A stretch of DNA of 64,000 bases from Herminiimonas arsenicoxydans (GCA_000026125.1 CU207211.1:3360308-3424307); one strand, 5' to 3'; counted from the stretch's first letter, positions 27,329 through 37,875 are shown. Numbers and translations are program-made. Notes: generated from the letters alone by a model not told the origin.

Positions 27329-28414
27329 ATGTTCAAAGTCGTCATCAATCCCCATTGGGAAATCGCACAGAGTACGGACACGCCGCTGGATACAGCGGTT
27401 TTGCTATCCCTGCTGATGGCAATCCAGAAAACCGGCTCCATTTCCAAGGCGGCGCGCCTGGTTGACTTGTCCTATCGCTATTCATGGGGCTTGTTGCGCG
27501 AAGCTGAAAAGCTGTTCGGCACTTCCCTGCTGAATACCGATCGTGGCCGTGGTACAACGCTGACGCCGCTGGCGGAAAAACTGATCTGGGCCGACAGACG
27601 TATACGCGCACGCCTGTCGCCCACGCTGGAAAGCCTGGCTTCCGAACTGGAAAGCGAAATCGGCAAAACCATCGTCGGCAAAACCAAACCGATCCGGCTC
27701 GATGCCAGCCACGGTTTTGCGGTCGATGCGCTGTTGCATCAATTGACGGAAGCCAATCTACCGGTCGATCTGCGCTATCGCAACAGCACCGATGCGGTGG
27801 CTGCCTTGTCGCGCAATGAATGCGATCTGGCCGGTTTTCACGTGCCGCTGGGCGAGTTCGAGAAAAAGGCGGTGGAGCGGTACACCCAATGGCTGAACCC
27901 GCGTGAGCATTGCCTGATCCATCTGGCGGTGCGCAGCCAGGGCTTGTTTGTGGCGCCGGGCAATCCGAAAAAAATTCTCACCCTGCAGGATTTGACGCGA
28001 CCGGGTGTGCGTTTCGTTAATCGGCAGGTCGGTTCCGGTACGCGGATGTTGCTGGAATTGATGCTGGCGGGGGCGAATGTTTCGCCTTTCGATATTGAAG
28101 GCTATCAAAGCAATGAATTCACGCATTCGGCGGTCGCGGCTTATATAGCCAGCGGCATGGCGGATGTGGGCGTCGGCGTGCAAACGGCGGCGCATCGCTT
28201 CAGCCTGGATTTTATTCCGCTGGTACGCGAACGCTATTTCCTGGCGCTGCCGCTGGCCATCATGGATGATCCCTTGATCCAGCTGGTGATCGATGTGGTG
28301 CAGTCCGGTTATTTCCGCAAGGTCATCAACGGCCTGGCCGGTTACGATGCCAGCGATACCGGAAAAATCCTGTTGCTGTCCGAAGCATTCGGGTACGCGA
28401 AGGCCGCAGTCTGA
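27329..28414 (+). CDS. ModE-like HTH regulator with periplasmic-binding-type sensor domain (probable fds regulator)
   Basis: 361 residues. The N-terminal ModE/LysR-type winged helix (LLMAIQKTGSISKAARLVDLSYRYSWGLLREAEKLFG in parts) is joined to a C-terminal domain like molybdate-binding proteins (VRFVNRQVGSGTRMLLELML, GMADVGVGVQTAA). The position, divergent from fdsG, and domain make-up fit the FdsR-type regulators of fds operons. By domain logic it would sense an oxyanion, molybdate or possibly formate, and control fds; this is inference. Confidence 0.83.
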   Translation: MFKVVINPHWEIAQSTDTPLDTAVLLSLLMAIQKTGSISKAARLVDLSYRYSWGLLREAEKLFGTSLLNTDRGRGTTLTPLAEKLIWADRRIRARLSPTLESLASELESEIGKTIVGKTKPIRLDASHGFAVDALLHQLTEANLPVDLRYRNSTDAVAALSRNECDLAGFHVPLGEFEKKAVERYTQWLNPREHCLIHLAVRSQGLFVAPGNPKKILTLQDLTRPGVRFVNRQVGSGTRMLLELMLAGANVSPFDIEGYQSNEFTHSAVAAYIASGMADVGVGVQTAAHRFSLDFIPLVRERYFLALPLAIMDDPLIQLVIDVVQSGYFRKVINGLAGYDASDTGKILLLSEAFGYAKAAV

Positions 28415-28432
28415 GCGCGTTCAGCCAGCGCC

Positions 28433-29521
28433 CTATTTCAGAATCGCAATACCTTTGATCTGTGCATACAGCGATTTGCCGGGCGCCAGTTCCATGGCCA
28501 CACAGGACTTGCGCGTAATGCGAGCCAGCAGACGGGTGCCCTTCGCATCCAGCCCCACCATTACCTGACCTGCTGCATCGTCGGATAATTCCGTCACCGT
28601 TGCCGCGACGATATTGAGTATGCTGCTGTCGCGTTGCGGTGCCAGACTCAGACTCACGTCGCGCGCCTGTACGCGGATGCGCACCTGTTGCCCTATCGTG
28701 GCGCTTTGCTGCGGCAGCAGCAGCTGGCCACCGGAAAATGTCGCCGAGCTCAGGAGGTAATCTGGATCGTGTGCGCTGATGGTGGCGGTTACCAGGGCGC
28801 TGGCGGCATCGCCGTGCGCCACCTCCAGATCCAGCCGCGTCAACAAATCCTGGGTGGCGCCGCTGGCTATGACCCTGCCGGTTTCGAGCAGCACCAGATG
28901 ATCGGCCAGCCGCGCTACCTCATCCGCCGAATGGCTGACGTACAGTACCGGGATGTCGAGTTCATCATGCAGCCGTTCCAGATACGGCATGATCTCCGCT
29001 TTCCGTTTTGCATCGAGTGCCGCCAGCGGTTCATCCATCAGCAGGATGCGCGGGCTGGTGGCCAATGCGCGCGCGATGGCGACGCGTTGCCGTTCGCCGC
29101 CGGATAATTTATCCGGCTTGCGTTGCAGCAGATGGCCGATATCGAGCAGCGACACGGCGTGATCCAGCGATACATGGCGCGCCGACTTTGCGATGCGGCG
29201 CATGCCGTATTCCAGGTTACGCTGCACATTCAAATGTGCGAACAGACTGGCTTCCTGAAACACATAACCGAGCGGGCGTTGATGAGTGGGCAGAAAAATA
29301 TTGTGTGCATCGTCCTGCCATACCTCGCCGTTGACTTCCAGATAGACATCCGCAGCGCGTTCCAGACCGGCAATGACGCGCAGGCAGGTCGTCTTGCCCG
29401 AGCCCGAGGCGCCGAACAAGGCGGTGATGCCGCGACCGGGCAGCGCCAGATCGACTGTCAGTGTGAAGGCCTGGTAGTTGACCTTGAAACGCGCCTTGAT
29501 ATGATCAAGCTTGTCGTTCAT
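28433..29521 (-). CDS. modC: Molybdate ABC transporter ATP-binding protein
   Basis: ATPase of the molybdate importer (362 residues). Walker [10 protein letters not shown], signature [15 protein letters not shown], Walker [13 protein letters not shown], then a C-terminal TOBE/Mop oxyanion-binding domain. It overlaps modB by 4 bases. It converges on the fds regulator gene with an 18-base gap. Supplies the molybdenum needed by FdsA. Confidence 0.95.
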   Translation of the reverse strand: MNDKLDHIKARFKVNYQAFTLTVDLALPGRGITALFGASGSGKTTCLRVIAGLERAADVYLEVNGEVWQDDAHNIFLPTHQRPLGYVFQEASLFAHLNVQRNLEYGMRRIAKSARHVSLDHAVSLLDIGHLLQRKPDKLSGGERQRVAIARALATSPRILLMDEPLAALDAKRKAEIMPYLERLHDELDIPVLYVSHSADEVARLADHLVLLETGRVIASGATQDLLTRLDLEVAHGDAASALVTATISAHDPDYLLSSATFSGGQLLLPQQSATIGQQVRIRVQARDVSLSLAPQRDSSILNIVAATVTELSDDAAGQVMVGLDAKGTRLLARITRKSCVAMELAPGKSLYAQIKGIAILK

Positions 29522-30192
29522 TTGCGCCGTCCGGTTGGATTCAATGTATACAGCGCGACCAGCACCAGCAGCGCGAATACCACCATGCCGGCTGCCAGCC
29601 AGTGCGCTTGCGCATACTCCAGCGCTTCCACATGGTCGTAAATCTGTACCGAGATCAGGCGCGTCTCTTTCGGAATATTCCCGCCTATCATCAGCACCAC
29701 GCCAAACTCGCCGACGGTATGCGCAAAGCCCATCACGATGGCCGTCAGGTAGCCGGGTTTGGCCAATGGCAGGGTGACGCTGAAAAAGGTATCCAGTGGT
29801 GAGGCGCGCAAGGTTGCCGCCACTTCCAGCGGACGTTCGCCCATGGCTTCAAAGGCATTCTGGATCGGTTGCACGACAAACGGCATCGAGTAAAACACCG
29901 AGCCGACAACCAGGCCGGCAAAGCTGAAGGGCAACGGGCTGATGCCGAGGGCCTGAGTCAACTTGCCGATAGGGCCGTCGGGTCCCATGGTGACCAGCAG
30001 ATAGAAGCCGAGCACGCTGGGTGGCAGCACCAGAGGCAGCGCCACGATGGCGCCGACCGGTCCCTTGATCCACGAGCGCGAACGCGCCAGCCACCACGCC
30101 AGCGGCGTTCCTATGACAAGAAGAATGACAGTGGTGAGGCCGGCGAGCTTGAGCGTCAGGAAGATCGCGTCGAAGTTGGGATCATTCAGCAA
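29518..30192 (-). CDS. modB: Molybdate ABC transporter permease
   Basis: Inner-membrane permease (224 residues), about five helices, with the EAA coupling motif seen as [25 protein letters not shown] and [17 protein letters not shown] typical of ModB. It lies 31 bases after modA and overlaps modC by 4 bases. Confidence 0.95.
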   Translation of the reverse strand: MLNDPNFDAIFLTLKLAGLTTVILLVIGTPLAWWLARSRSWIKGPVGAIVALPLVLPPSVLGFYLLVTMGPDGPIGKLTQALGISPLPFSFAGLVVGSVFYSMPFVVQPIQNAFEAMGERPLEVAATLRASPLDTFFSVTLPLAKPGYLTAIVMGFAHTVGEFGVVLMIGGNIPKETRLISVQIYDHVEALEYAQAHWLAAGMVVFALLVLVALYTLNPTGRRK

Positions 30193-30223
30193 TCTGCGTC
30201 TTCACTTTCCTGCGATGATTAAA

Positions 30224-30994
<771 letters not shown>

Positions 30995-31041
30995 TCAGGT
31001 TGATGGTTGAGAAATCATCGAGTTGAAACGGATGGAAAATC

Positions 31042-31836
31042 CTAGGTGGCCACCGCCAGAATGATGTGCGAAGCTTTGATCAGGGCGGAGGCGCGTACAC
31101 CTTCTTTCAGACCGAGTATCTTGACGCTTTCATTCGTGATGATGGAGGCGATGGTTTTGCCGCCCGGCAGCTCGATCACGACTTCTGCATTCACGGCGCC
31201 CTCCTGGCAGCGCACCACGGTGCCGTTCAGACGATTGCGCGCGCTGGTCTTGATGTCGTCGCCGACGGCCAGAATGATCCATTGCGCCTTCACCAGTGCG
31301 TAGGCTTCGCTGCCGACTTCCAGTCCCAGATGTTCGGCGCTGTCGTTGGTGATGATGGCGGCCAGTTCTTCGCCATTGCCGATGTCTAGAATGATCTCGG
31401 CATTCACGGCGCCCATTTTTACTGCCGAGACGGTGCCGAGAAACTGGTTGCGCGCACTGGTTTGCATATCGAATCTCCGAGTCATGCGGTAGTACTGATC
31501 GAAATCGCTCATGGAGCGGCCGATGGCGACGGGCGCACTGGCCCATTCCTGTTCCAGCCGTCGGTAAGTGGCGACTAGGCGGCGTCCGTAATCGGTCAGG
31601 CAGGTGCCGCCGCCGGTGCTGCCGCCCGGCTGGCGCACCACCAGGGGTTCGTGCGACAGATTGTTGATGGCCTCCACCGCCTGCCATGCGGCCTTGTAAC
31701 TCATGCCCATCGCGCTGGCAGCCGCCGAGATGGAGCCGGACGCATCGATACGTTCCAGCAGTTCCAGATGATCCCAGCGCTTGCCGCGCGACTTGGACAC
31801 ACCTTCCAGCTTGATGGGAGAAGCAGCTTTGTTCAT
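31042..31836 (-). CDS. modE: Molybdate-responsive transcriptional regulator ModE
   Basis: 264 residues from the ATG at 31836 (MNKAASPIKLEGV...). An upstream in-frame extension to 31944 would cross the palindromic operator and is unlikely. The N-terminal winged helix has GSISAAASAMGMSYKAAWQAVEAINNL and GGTCLTDYGRRLV. Two Mop/TOBE domains follow (TSARNQFLGTVSAVKMGAVNAEI and TSARNRLNGTVVRCQEGAVNAEV in parts). In the family, molybdate-bound ModE represses mod genes and activates molybdoenzyme genes. It is the first gene of modEABC. Confidence 0.94.
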   Translation of the reverse strand: MNKAASPIKLEGVSKSRGKRWDHLELLERIDASGSISAAASAMGMSYKAAWQAVEAINNLSHEPLVVRQPGGSTGGGTCLTDYGRRLVATYRRLEQEWASAPVAIGRSMSDFDQYYRMTRRFDMQTSARNQFLGTVSAVKMGAVNAEIILDIGNGEELAAIITNDSAEHLGLEVGSEAYALVKAQWIILAVGDDIKTSARNRLNGTVVRCQEGAVNAEVVIELPGGKTIASIITNESVKILGLKEGVRASALIKASHIILAVAT

Positions 31837-31894
31837 GATGAAAATCCGCGTAATAAAGCGCCGCAGTGGCGGTGCAAAAACGGTATTATATGCG

Positions 31895-31915
31895 ATATGT
31901 CGTTGAACGACATAT
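31895..31915. promoter_or_regulatory. Perfect 21-bp palindrome, candidate ModE operator
   Basis: Half-site ATATGTCGTT, one central G, and AACGACATAT, located 59 bases upstream of the modE start and in the region shared with the divergent LysR gene. It has the TAT/ATA-rich palindromic character of ModE boxes, although the exact sequence differs from the E. coli consensus. Confidence 0.7.
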
Positions 31916-32097
31916 AAAAATCGGGCGATTGTTTTTCTTGTCACTACCCCTGTCCCTACGAGGGTTGCGTTGCAGATTTTTCTCCGGCACAGGTACAGTA
32001 GTCATGCCGCCTCCCGCATCATCCTGCTATCCATGCCGGGCATTTCCTGCGCGATTTGCCCTTATTTGCCACGCTGTATTCAGGGTATTTCATCACC

Positions 32098-33036
32098 ATG
32101 TTCGTACGCCAACTCGATTATCTCGTGACGCTCGCGCGTGAAAAACATTTCGCCCGCGCAGCAGAAATCTGCTGCGTATCGCAACCCGCGCTGTCGGCGG
32201 CAGTGCGCAATCTGGAAACCGAACTCGGTGTCGCCATCGTGCAGCGCGGTCAGCGCTTCCAGGGTTTCACGCCGGAAGGCGAACGCATACTCGACTGGGC
32301 GCGGCAGACGCTGGCGGCGCTGGAAGGAATGCGGCAGGAAGCCTCGATGTCGCGCGTGAAACTAAGCGGCACCTTGCGTCTCGGTGCGATCCCGACCACC
32401 ATGCCTATCGTGTCCTTGCTGACCGGCCCGTGTCGTGCGCAGCATGCCGATCTGCGGCAACGGGTGCTGTCGCTCAGTACCGAAGAAATCATGCGCCGGC
32501 TGGACGATTTCGAACTCGATATCGGCCTTACCTATCTGGAGGACCAGCGGCTCAGCGGCTTTCATGTGCAGCCGCTGTATCGCGAGCGTTACATGCTGCT
32601 GGCGCGCGATCAGCTGGCGATGGGAGACAGGACGGAAATCAGTTGGGAAGACGCAGCCGAGTTGCCGCTGTGCCTGCTGACTGCGCATATGCAGAATCGA
32701 CGCATCGTCGATGCCGCCTTCCGGCGCGCCGATGTACAGCCGAATGTGGCGGTGGAAACCGATTCGGTTTTTGCGCTGTATTCGCAGGTCCGTCATGCCG
32801 GCTTGTTCAGCGTGGTGCCGCACAGCTTGCTGTGCCTGTTCGAGTCGCGAGATGAAATGGCGGCCATTCCGCTGGTGCCGGAACTGAGCCGCGCCATCGG
32901 CATGATTTCGCTGGCGCACGATCCCTGTTCCCCTGTCGTGACGGCAGCGCGCAATATTGCCGCCCAGATCGATTTGCAGGCGCGTTTCGATGCCTACATA
33001 AGCGGCAGCTATCAGCCCATCACATCAAACGATTAG
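32098..33036 (+). CDS. LysR-family transcriptional regulator
   Basis: 313 residues from the ATG at 32098 (MFVRQLDYLVTLAREKHFARAAEICCVSQPALSAAVRNLE). The sequence type, related to OxyR/CynR-like LTTRs, is often found next to formate dehydrogenase genes in Burkholderiales. It precedes the metal-free formate dehydrogenase gene on the same strand with a 131-base gap and is divergent from modE. A role in formate-dependent control of that gene is inferred from position. Confidence 0.9.
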   Translation: MFVRQLDYLVTLAREKHFARAAEICCVSQPALSAAVRNLETELGVAIVQRGQRFQGFTPEGERILDWARQTLAALEGMRQEASMSRVKLSGTLRLGAIPTTMPIVSLLTGPCRAQHADLRQRVLSLSTEEIMRRLDDFELDIGLTYLEDQRLSGFHVQPLYRERYMLLARDQLAMGDRTEISWEDAAELPLCLLTAHMQNRRIVDAAFRRADVQPNVAVETDSVFALYSQVRHAGLFSVVPHSLLCLFESRDEMAAIPLVPELSRAIGMISLAHDPCSPVVTAARNIAAQIDLQARFDAYISGSYQPITSND

Positions 33037-33167
33037 ACCGTATTTCGCTTCCTTCATAAGATCGCTGCGCTGGCATTCATTTCGATGTCCGCTTGCAGAA
33101 GAAATTCAGCGTCCCGCGAATTTCTATTCTCTGCGGCAATCACGTAATCTTATGGAGAAGTAACATC

Positions 33168-34370
33168 ATGGCTAAAGTTTTATGCGTTTTGTACGACGAT
33201 CCTGTCACCGGTTACCCAACAAGCTATGCACGTGACGATGTAGCGCAACCGTCCATCTATCCCGACGGACAAACATTGCCGACGCCAAAAGGCATCGACT
33301 TCAAACCAGGTACTTTGCTGGGTAGCGTATCCGGCGAACTTGGCCTGCGTAAATATCTGGAAACGAATGGCCACACGCTGGTTGTGACGTCCAGCAAAGA
33401 TGGTGCGGACAGTGTGCTCGACAAGGAATTGCACGATGCCGAGATCATCATCTCGCAACCGTTCTGGCCTGCTTACATGACAGCCGAACGCATCGCCAAA
33501 GCGAAGAAATTGAAAATGATCGTGACAGCCGGCATCGGTTCCGATCACACCGATCTGGAAGCTGCCAACAAGCACAACATCACCGTCGCCGAAGTGACCT
33601 ATTGCAACAGCCACAGCGTGGCAGAACACGTGCTGATGATGATCCTGTCGCAAGTGCGTAATTACATCCCATCGTACAAGCAAGTCATCGACGGCGGCTG
33701 GAACATCGCTGATTGCGTCTCGCGCTCCTACGATCTGGAAGCAATGAGCGTCGGCACCGTCGCCGCCGGTCGCATCGGCTTGCGCGTGCTGCGCCTGCTG
33801 CACCCATTCGACGTCAAGCTGCACTACATGGACCGTCACCGCCTGCCGACCGCAGTTGAAAAAGAACTCAACCTGACTTATCACAGCACGCTGGAAAGCC
33901 TGACTAAGGTCTGCGACGTGGTGACGCTGAACTGCCCGCTGCATCCGGAAACGGAACACATGATCAACGAGAAAACGCTGAAGAATTTCAAGCGTGGTGC
34001 TTACATCATCAATACCGCGCGCGGCAAGCTATGCGATCGCGATGCGATTGTTGCCGCGCTGAAGAGCGGTCAACTGGCCGGTTACGCTGGTGACGTCTGG
34101 TTCCCGCAACCGGCGCCAAAAAATCATCCGTGGCGCACCATGCCGCACCACGGCATGACCCCGCATATTTCCGGTACCAGCCTGACTGCGCAGACGCGCT
34201 ATGCTGCAGGGACGCGTGAAATTCTGGAATGCTATTTTGAAGGCCGCCCTATTCGCGACGAATATCTGATCGTGCAGGGCGGAAAACTGGCTGGCGTCGG
34301 TGCGCACTCATACAGCGACGGTAACGCCACCAAGGGCTCGGAAGAGGCCGCCAAATACAAAAAGGCTTAA
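33168..34370 (+). CDS. fdh: NAD-dependent formate dehydrogenase, metal-free
   Basis: Single-subunit enzyme (400 residues) oxidising formate to CO2 with NAD. From the ATG at 33168 (MAKVLCVLYDDPVTGYP), preceded by GGAGAAG; an upstream extension lacks a ribosome site. Close to the Pseudomonas sp. 101 enzyme: TAGIGSDHTDLEAA, YCNSHSVAEHVLM, VGTVAAGRIGLRVLRLL (NAD loop AAGRIG), NTARGKLCDRDAI with the catalytic Arg, and MTPHISGTSL with the catalytic His. The C-terminal HSYSDGNATKGSEEAAKYKKA tail is also typical. It needs no molybdenum, so it backs up FdsABG when metal is scarce. Confidence 0.96.
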   Translation: MAKVLCVLYDDPVTGYPTSYARDDVAQPSIYPDGQTLPTPKGIDFKPGTLLGSVSGELGLRKYLETNGHTLVVTSSKDGADSVLDKELHDAEIIISQPFWPAYMTAERIAKAKKLKMIVTAGIGSDHTDLEAANKHNITVAEVTYCNSHSVAEHVLMMILSQVRNYIPSYKQVIDGGWNIADCVSRSYDLEAMSVGTVAAGRIGLRVLRLLHPFDVKLHYMDRHRLPTAVEKELNLTYHSTLESLTKVCDVVTLNCPLHPETEHMINEKTLKNFKRGAYIINTARGKLCDRDAIVAALKSGQLAGYAGDVWFPQPAPKNHPWRTMPHHGMTPHISGTSLTAQTRYAAGTREILECYFEGRPIRDEYLIVQGGKLAGVGAHSYSDGNATKGSEEAAKYKKA

Positions 34371-34402
34371 CAAGAAAGCTTAATAAAAAAGTGCAATTGG
34401 CA

Positions 34403-34438
34403 GCGCGTCTACCGGATGACAGTATCCGGCAGACGCGC
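34403..34438 (+). other. Strong hairpin without U-tract
   Basis: GCGCGTCT (34403-34410) and CCGGAT (34412-34417) pair with ATCCGG (34424-34429) and AGACGCGC (34431-34438), with one A/C mismatch. It lies between the fdh stop and the true terminator at 34447, so it would sit in the 3-prime end of the fdh mRNA, perhaps protecting it. Confidence 0.7.
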
Positions 34439-34446
34439 GATCACTT

Positions 34447-34482
34447 AATGCCGACGTTCGACAAGAACGTCGGCATTTTTTG
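34447..34482 (+). terminator. Rho-independent terminator of fdh
   Basis: AATGCCGACGTTC, loop GACAA, GAACGTCGGCATT, then TTTT. Confidence 0.92.
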
Positions 34483-34529
34483 TTTGGGGAAACTGTGTTG
34501 ATGCAGACAGCGGACACGCATGGCGGGTA

Positions 34530-34727
34530 TCAGGCCAGCGCTGCTTTCGCTGCTTCTTCCGGAGTCAGGCCATCGTAGAACTGGTCGGTAAACCATTCAA
34601 TCTGTTCTTCGATGTGATCTTGCGCCTCGGCTACAGTTGCGCCGCCGGCCACCAGAAAACCTTCGACTTCTATGCACCAGTTGATGAGCGCCAGTGTTTC
34701 CGGATCCAGTTCTTCTTTCTTTGCCAT
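34530..34727 (-). CDS. Unknown 65-residue acidic protein
   Basis: Starts at the ATG at 34727 (MAKKEELDPETLALINWCIE), with AAGGAC 9 bases upstream. Acidic and helical, with a motif-like stretch DHIEEQIEWFTDQFYDGLTPEEAAKAAL. No family was recognised. Downstream of the di-heme operon on the same strand, 76 bases after the 91-residue protein gene. Confidence 0.7.
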   Translation of the reverse strand: MAKKEELDPETLALINWCIEVEGFLVAGGATVAEAQDHIEEQIEWFTDQFYDGLTPEEAAKAALA

Positions 34728-34803
34728 AATGCTGTCCTTCATTTATTTGATGATGACGACAGTTTCACATGGGAGCGGGTAGAAGGGAAGCGCGATACAG
34801 GGG

Positions 34804-35079
34804 TTACAAGGAAAAACGGTCGCCCAGTTTTGCCAGCGACAGCAACAGTTGCTCGCTTGATTTGGCAAGCGCCTCATCAATCGCGACCTTGACGATGCGC
34901 AAAGCTTTTTTCTCGGCTTCGTAGGCAGATGTTGCGGTGCCCTCTATGAAGCCCTTGATTGGCGTGGGATTGCCTTTTTGCCAGACGCAATAGCTGCCGC
35001 CCCACTCGCCAAAAGAAAAGCCCCAGGCTTGCTCGATCGCGGTGATGGAGATCAGATAACCCTTGTATTCAAGCTTCAA
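34804..35079 (-). CDS. Unknown 91-residue protein coupled to the di-heme gene
   Basis: MKLEYKGYLISITAIEQAWG... contains WGGSYCVWQKGNPTPIKGFIEG and a helical C-terminus. Its ATG overlaps the stop of the di-heme protein gene by 4 bases, which indicates translational coupling. There is no signal peptide, so it is cytoplasmic. No family was recognised. Confidence 0.7.
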   Translation of the reverse strand: MKLEYKGYLISITAIEQAWGFSFGEWGGSYCVWQKGNPTPIKGFIEGTATSAYEAEKKALRIVKVAIDEALAKSSEQLLLSLAKLGDRFSL

Positions 35080-36545
35080 ATCGATTCCAGAAAACGTAAC
35101 AGCGCCGCGCGTTCATTGGCCGTCATCGCGCGCACAATTTCTTTTGCGGGTGCCGCTTCACCGCCGTGCCACATGATCGCTTCCAGCAGCGTGCGTGCGC
35201 GACCATCGTGCAAAAATCCGGCATCGGGATTCATTTTCTTCGCCAGGCCTATGCCCCACAAGGGTGGCGTACGCCATTCCTGCCCGCTGGCCTGAAAGTC
35301 GCTACGGCCGTCTGCCAGCTCTGGCCCCATATCGTGCAATAGGAGATCGGTGTAGGGACGTATCAACTGATTCGACAGCATGGGTAGTACCGCGTCTTTG
35401 CGCGTACGCAATTCCGGTACATGGCAAACGGCGCAGCGTGCCTGCGCGAATAATTGCGCGCCGCGTACGACTTGCGCATTGTTGATATTGCGGCGCGCCG
35501 GCACGGCCAGCATGCGGTGGTAGAACACGGTTGCGTACAGGTCTGCGCGCGATAGTTCTGTATCCGGCGTTTCAGCCGCGTGTTTTGTTTCGGAAAATCT
35601 TGCGCTGCTGCCGGAAGGCGCGTGCTTGCATGCGATTTGCACCGCAGTGCAATTTTCATGCGGCGTCAGCATGGTCGTGATGCCGAGATCGCCGACAAAG
35701 GCGCCGGCCACCTGTTCGGTCAGTGTGGCGACATTGGCCTTCATGCCGAAGCGTCCGATTACCTGCTTCTGTGCAATCGCATCCCACACGATGTTGACGC
35801 GGCCGCGTATGCCATCCGGCTTAATCTGGTTCTGCAGTGCCAGCAGCGTGTCGTCAGATACCGCTTCCAGCAAACCGAGGCCATAAACAGGAGGGCCTAT
35901 GCGTGGCGATACCATGACATCATTGCCGAGCGGGCCGTAGGCCAGATGCTTGAAGTGCACGCTGGGTTTGCGCAGTGTGACGATTGCGCCGTCCGCCAGT
36001 TTTTCCGTGCGTTCTTCATACAGCAGATAGCCTATGCCCTCGCCCGGCACGCCTGGCACACCGTATTCGTTCAGCTGATTGCCATAAGCGGGATGCGGAT
36101 TCGGTTCGCCGTGCGGGCCCGTGCCCGGTACGCTTAGACGCAACAGCATTGCTTGCATGCTGCCATGCGGACTGTCGGGAGCGTTGCCGCGTCCATTTTT
36201 TGCGTGGCAGGCGAGGCAGGAAATCCGGTTGAACACCGGGCCCAGCCCTGCGGCGCTGTCGTCGGCTGGCGCGACTACCCAGGATTGGCGGAACAGCGAA
36301 CGACCCTGGGCAAAGATGCGCAGATGCTCGGGGTCCATCGCCGGACTTGCTTGTGAAAACGCTTCGCGACCTGAATGCGTAGTGGTCGAGGTGCCACCGC
36401 TCAAGGTCGCTATATCCACGTTTGCAGCGCCGCTTAACAAAAACGGCAGCGTACAGGCCAATAGATATCTGCCATGAAGAAGCGTGTTCGATGCAAGGAA
36501 TGTGACCACGCTGGCAAGTCGATTATTTTTTTGCTGCGGCCGCAT
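35076..36545 (-). CDS. Di-heme oxidoreductase-like protein (DUF1111 family)
   Basis: Exported c-type cytochrome of 489 residues with two heme sites: CLACH (Cys110-His114) and CAVCH (Cys371-His375). The late motif FLHDGRARTLLEAIMWHGGEA is a hallmark of the DUF1111 thiol-oxidoreductase/di-heme family, related to MauG-like peroxidases. An N-terminal hydrophobic stretch (YLLACTLPFLLSGAANV) serves for export. The start overlaps the 3-prime end of the solute-binding protein gene by 23 bases. In other genomes this family co-occurs with iron-uptake genes; the reaction is not established. Confidence 0.88.
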   Translation of the reverse strand: MRPQQKNNRLASVVTFLASNTLLHGRYLLACTLPFLLSGAANVDIATLSGGTSTTTHSGREAFSQASPAMDPEHLRIFAQGRSLFRQSWVVAPADDSAAGLGPVFNRISCLACHAKNGRGNAPDSPHGSMQAMLLRLSVPGTGPHGEPNPHPAYGNQLNEYGVPGVPGEGIGYLLYEERTEKLADGAIVTLRKPSVHFKHLAYGPLGNDVMVSPRIGPPVYGLGLLEAVSDDTLLALQNQIKPDGIRGRVNIVWDAIAQKQVIGRFGMKANVATLTEQVAGAFVGDLGITTMLTPHENCTAVQIACKHAPSGSSARFSETKHAAETPDTELSRADLYATVFYHRMLAVPARRNINNAQVVRGAQLFAQARCAVCHVPELRTRKDAVLPMLSNQLIRPYTDLLLHDMGPELADGRSDFQASGQEWRTPPLWGIGLAKKMNPDAGFLHDGRARTLLEAIMWHGGEAAPAKEIVRAMTANERAALLRFLESI

Positions 36546-37875
36546 CGATTACCTCTTGCGCGATACGCTCTGCCTGCGCGCGATTCTGCCGTATGCGTGC
36601 AACCCATTCGGAAACAAGTGCTGCATTTACATGTGCTTGTGTGTCGGATGTCGCATCGAAGGACGAAACGAAACGTCCGGCGATCGTCTCTGCCTGTACT
36701 TCACTCAAAGGCACGGTGCTTGCGAGAACGCGCGCCTGATAGGTACGGGCTTTGAGTCTGCTGTCACTGTCTGCATTTGCCAAATTTTCTGCCTGATGGA
36801 TTTTATCCAGCACGCGGCGCAGAGCGGTTTGCTCATTGGTGATCAAAATATCGAACAGCGTGTTGTTCAAACCTTGCCGTTCCAGTGCGCGTTCTGTATT
36901 GAAAACGAAGGGCATCGCACTGGCAGCCTTGAAGGGGTCGAAATAGCCGGCCGGTTTGTTCGCGTACACAGCGGGGCGGACCGGCAGCTTGCGTATGTCC
37001 GGATGAAATAATATTTTTTGTCCTTCTGCAGATAGCACGTAAGCAGCAAAGGCACGCGCATTTTTCAGATGGGGCGCGTTTTTCATGATGGCGACATGTG
37101 CCGGCGAATAGCCGGTGATGCCAGGATAAGCGAATTGAATCGGCGCGCCGTTAGCGATGGCTGCCTTGATGAAGAAGTCGATAGATACACCCACGCTGGC
37201 GCGGCCGCTGCTTACTTCGTCCGAAATATGCTGGCCACCCTGCCCCAGTAATTGCGCGTTGCTGCCTATTCCCTGCAGAATTTCCCAGCCTTTATCCCAG
37301 CCGTAACCCTGCAGGATGATATCGATCAGCAGTGGCGCGAAGCCGACTTTTCCGGGTATGGGAAAAACGATTTCGTCTTTCCATTTCTGATCGCTTAGCT
37401 CGGTCCATTGCCGAGGTTGCGGCAAACCTTTTTCTTTCAGACGCTGCGGATTGAATGCAAAGCCGTAGCCGGCAATTTCGGTGGCGGCATAGAAACCGGC
37501 CGGGTCGGAAATCGGAAAGCCGCCGACCCTGGCGGGCAAACCCGTCATGTCTATATCGAGTTTGCGGAATGCACCTTCGCGCGCCAGTGTCAGGAAATTA
37601 CGTTGCGCCGGTGACCAGTAGACATCGACATTCTGCTGCTTCTGATCACGCAGATAAGAGCGCGCATCGCCGGAATGCCGCCACAGGATTTCGACGCGCG
37701 TGCCGGGATGGGTTTTTTCAAAACCGGCTTCAAAACGCGACACCACTTCTTCCGGATAACTGGTCATGACGACGACCTTGTCAAGCGCCGTATCCGCCGC
37801 GAGTGTGCCGAACGATGCAAGCGCAAAGGCGGCAGATGCGATCAGGCGAGTGAAAAAAAGTGGTGTGCGTTGCAT
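36523..37875 (-). CDS. Periplasmic ABC-type solute-binding protein (ferric-iron-like)
   Basis: 450 residues with signal peptide MQRTPLFFTRLIASAAFALASFGTLAA. The binding domain (VVVMTSYPEEVVSRFEAGFEK, DVYWSPAQRNFLTLAREGAF, GYSPAHVAIMKNAPHLKNARAFAAYVLS) resembles ferric or sulfate/putrescine-type binding proteins. About 100 extra C-terminal residues form a predicted helical region (QNRAQAERIAQEVIDAAAAKK) that standard proteins lack. It begins 10 bases after the TonB-receptor stop, and no permease or ATPase is nearby. An iron or chelate ligand is inferred from the neighbours only. Confidence 0.8.
   Translation of the reverse strand: MQRTPLFFTRLIASAAFALASFGTLAADTALDKVVVMTSYPEEVVSRFEAGFEKTHPGTRVEILWRHSGDARSYLRDQKQQNVDVYWSPAQRNFLTLAREGAFRKLDIDMTGLPARVGGFPISDPAGFYAATEIAGYGFAFNPQRLKEKGLPQPRQWTELSDQKWKDEIVFPIPGKVGFAPLLIDIILQGYGWDKGWEILQGIGSNAQLLGQGGQHISDEVSSGRASVGVSIDFFIKAAIANGAPIQFAYPGITGYSPAHVAIMKNAPHLKNARAFAAYVLSAEGQKILFHPDIRKLPVRPAVYANKPAGYFDPFKAASAMPFVFNTERALERQGLNNTLFDILITNEQTALRRVLDKIHQAENLANADSDSRLKARTYQARVLASTVPLSEVQAETIAGRFVSSFDATSDTQAHVNAALVSEWVARIRQNRAQAERIAQEVIDAAAAKK

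Noticed and set aside
27832..27848. Further parS-like site (TTTTCACGTGCCGC)
   Set aside because: Only the CACGTG core and left half match; the right half diverges, so it is not expected to bind ParB well.
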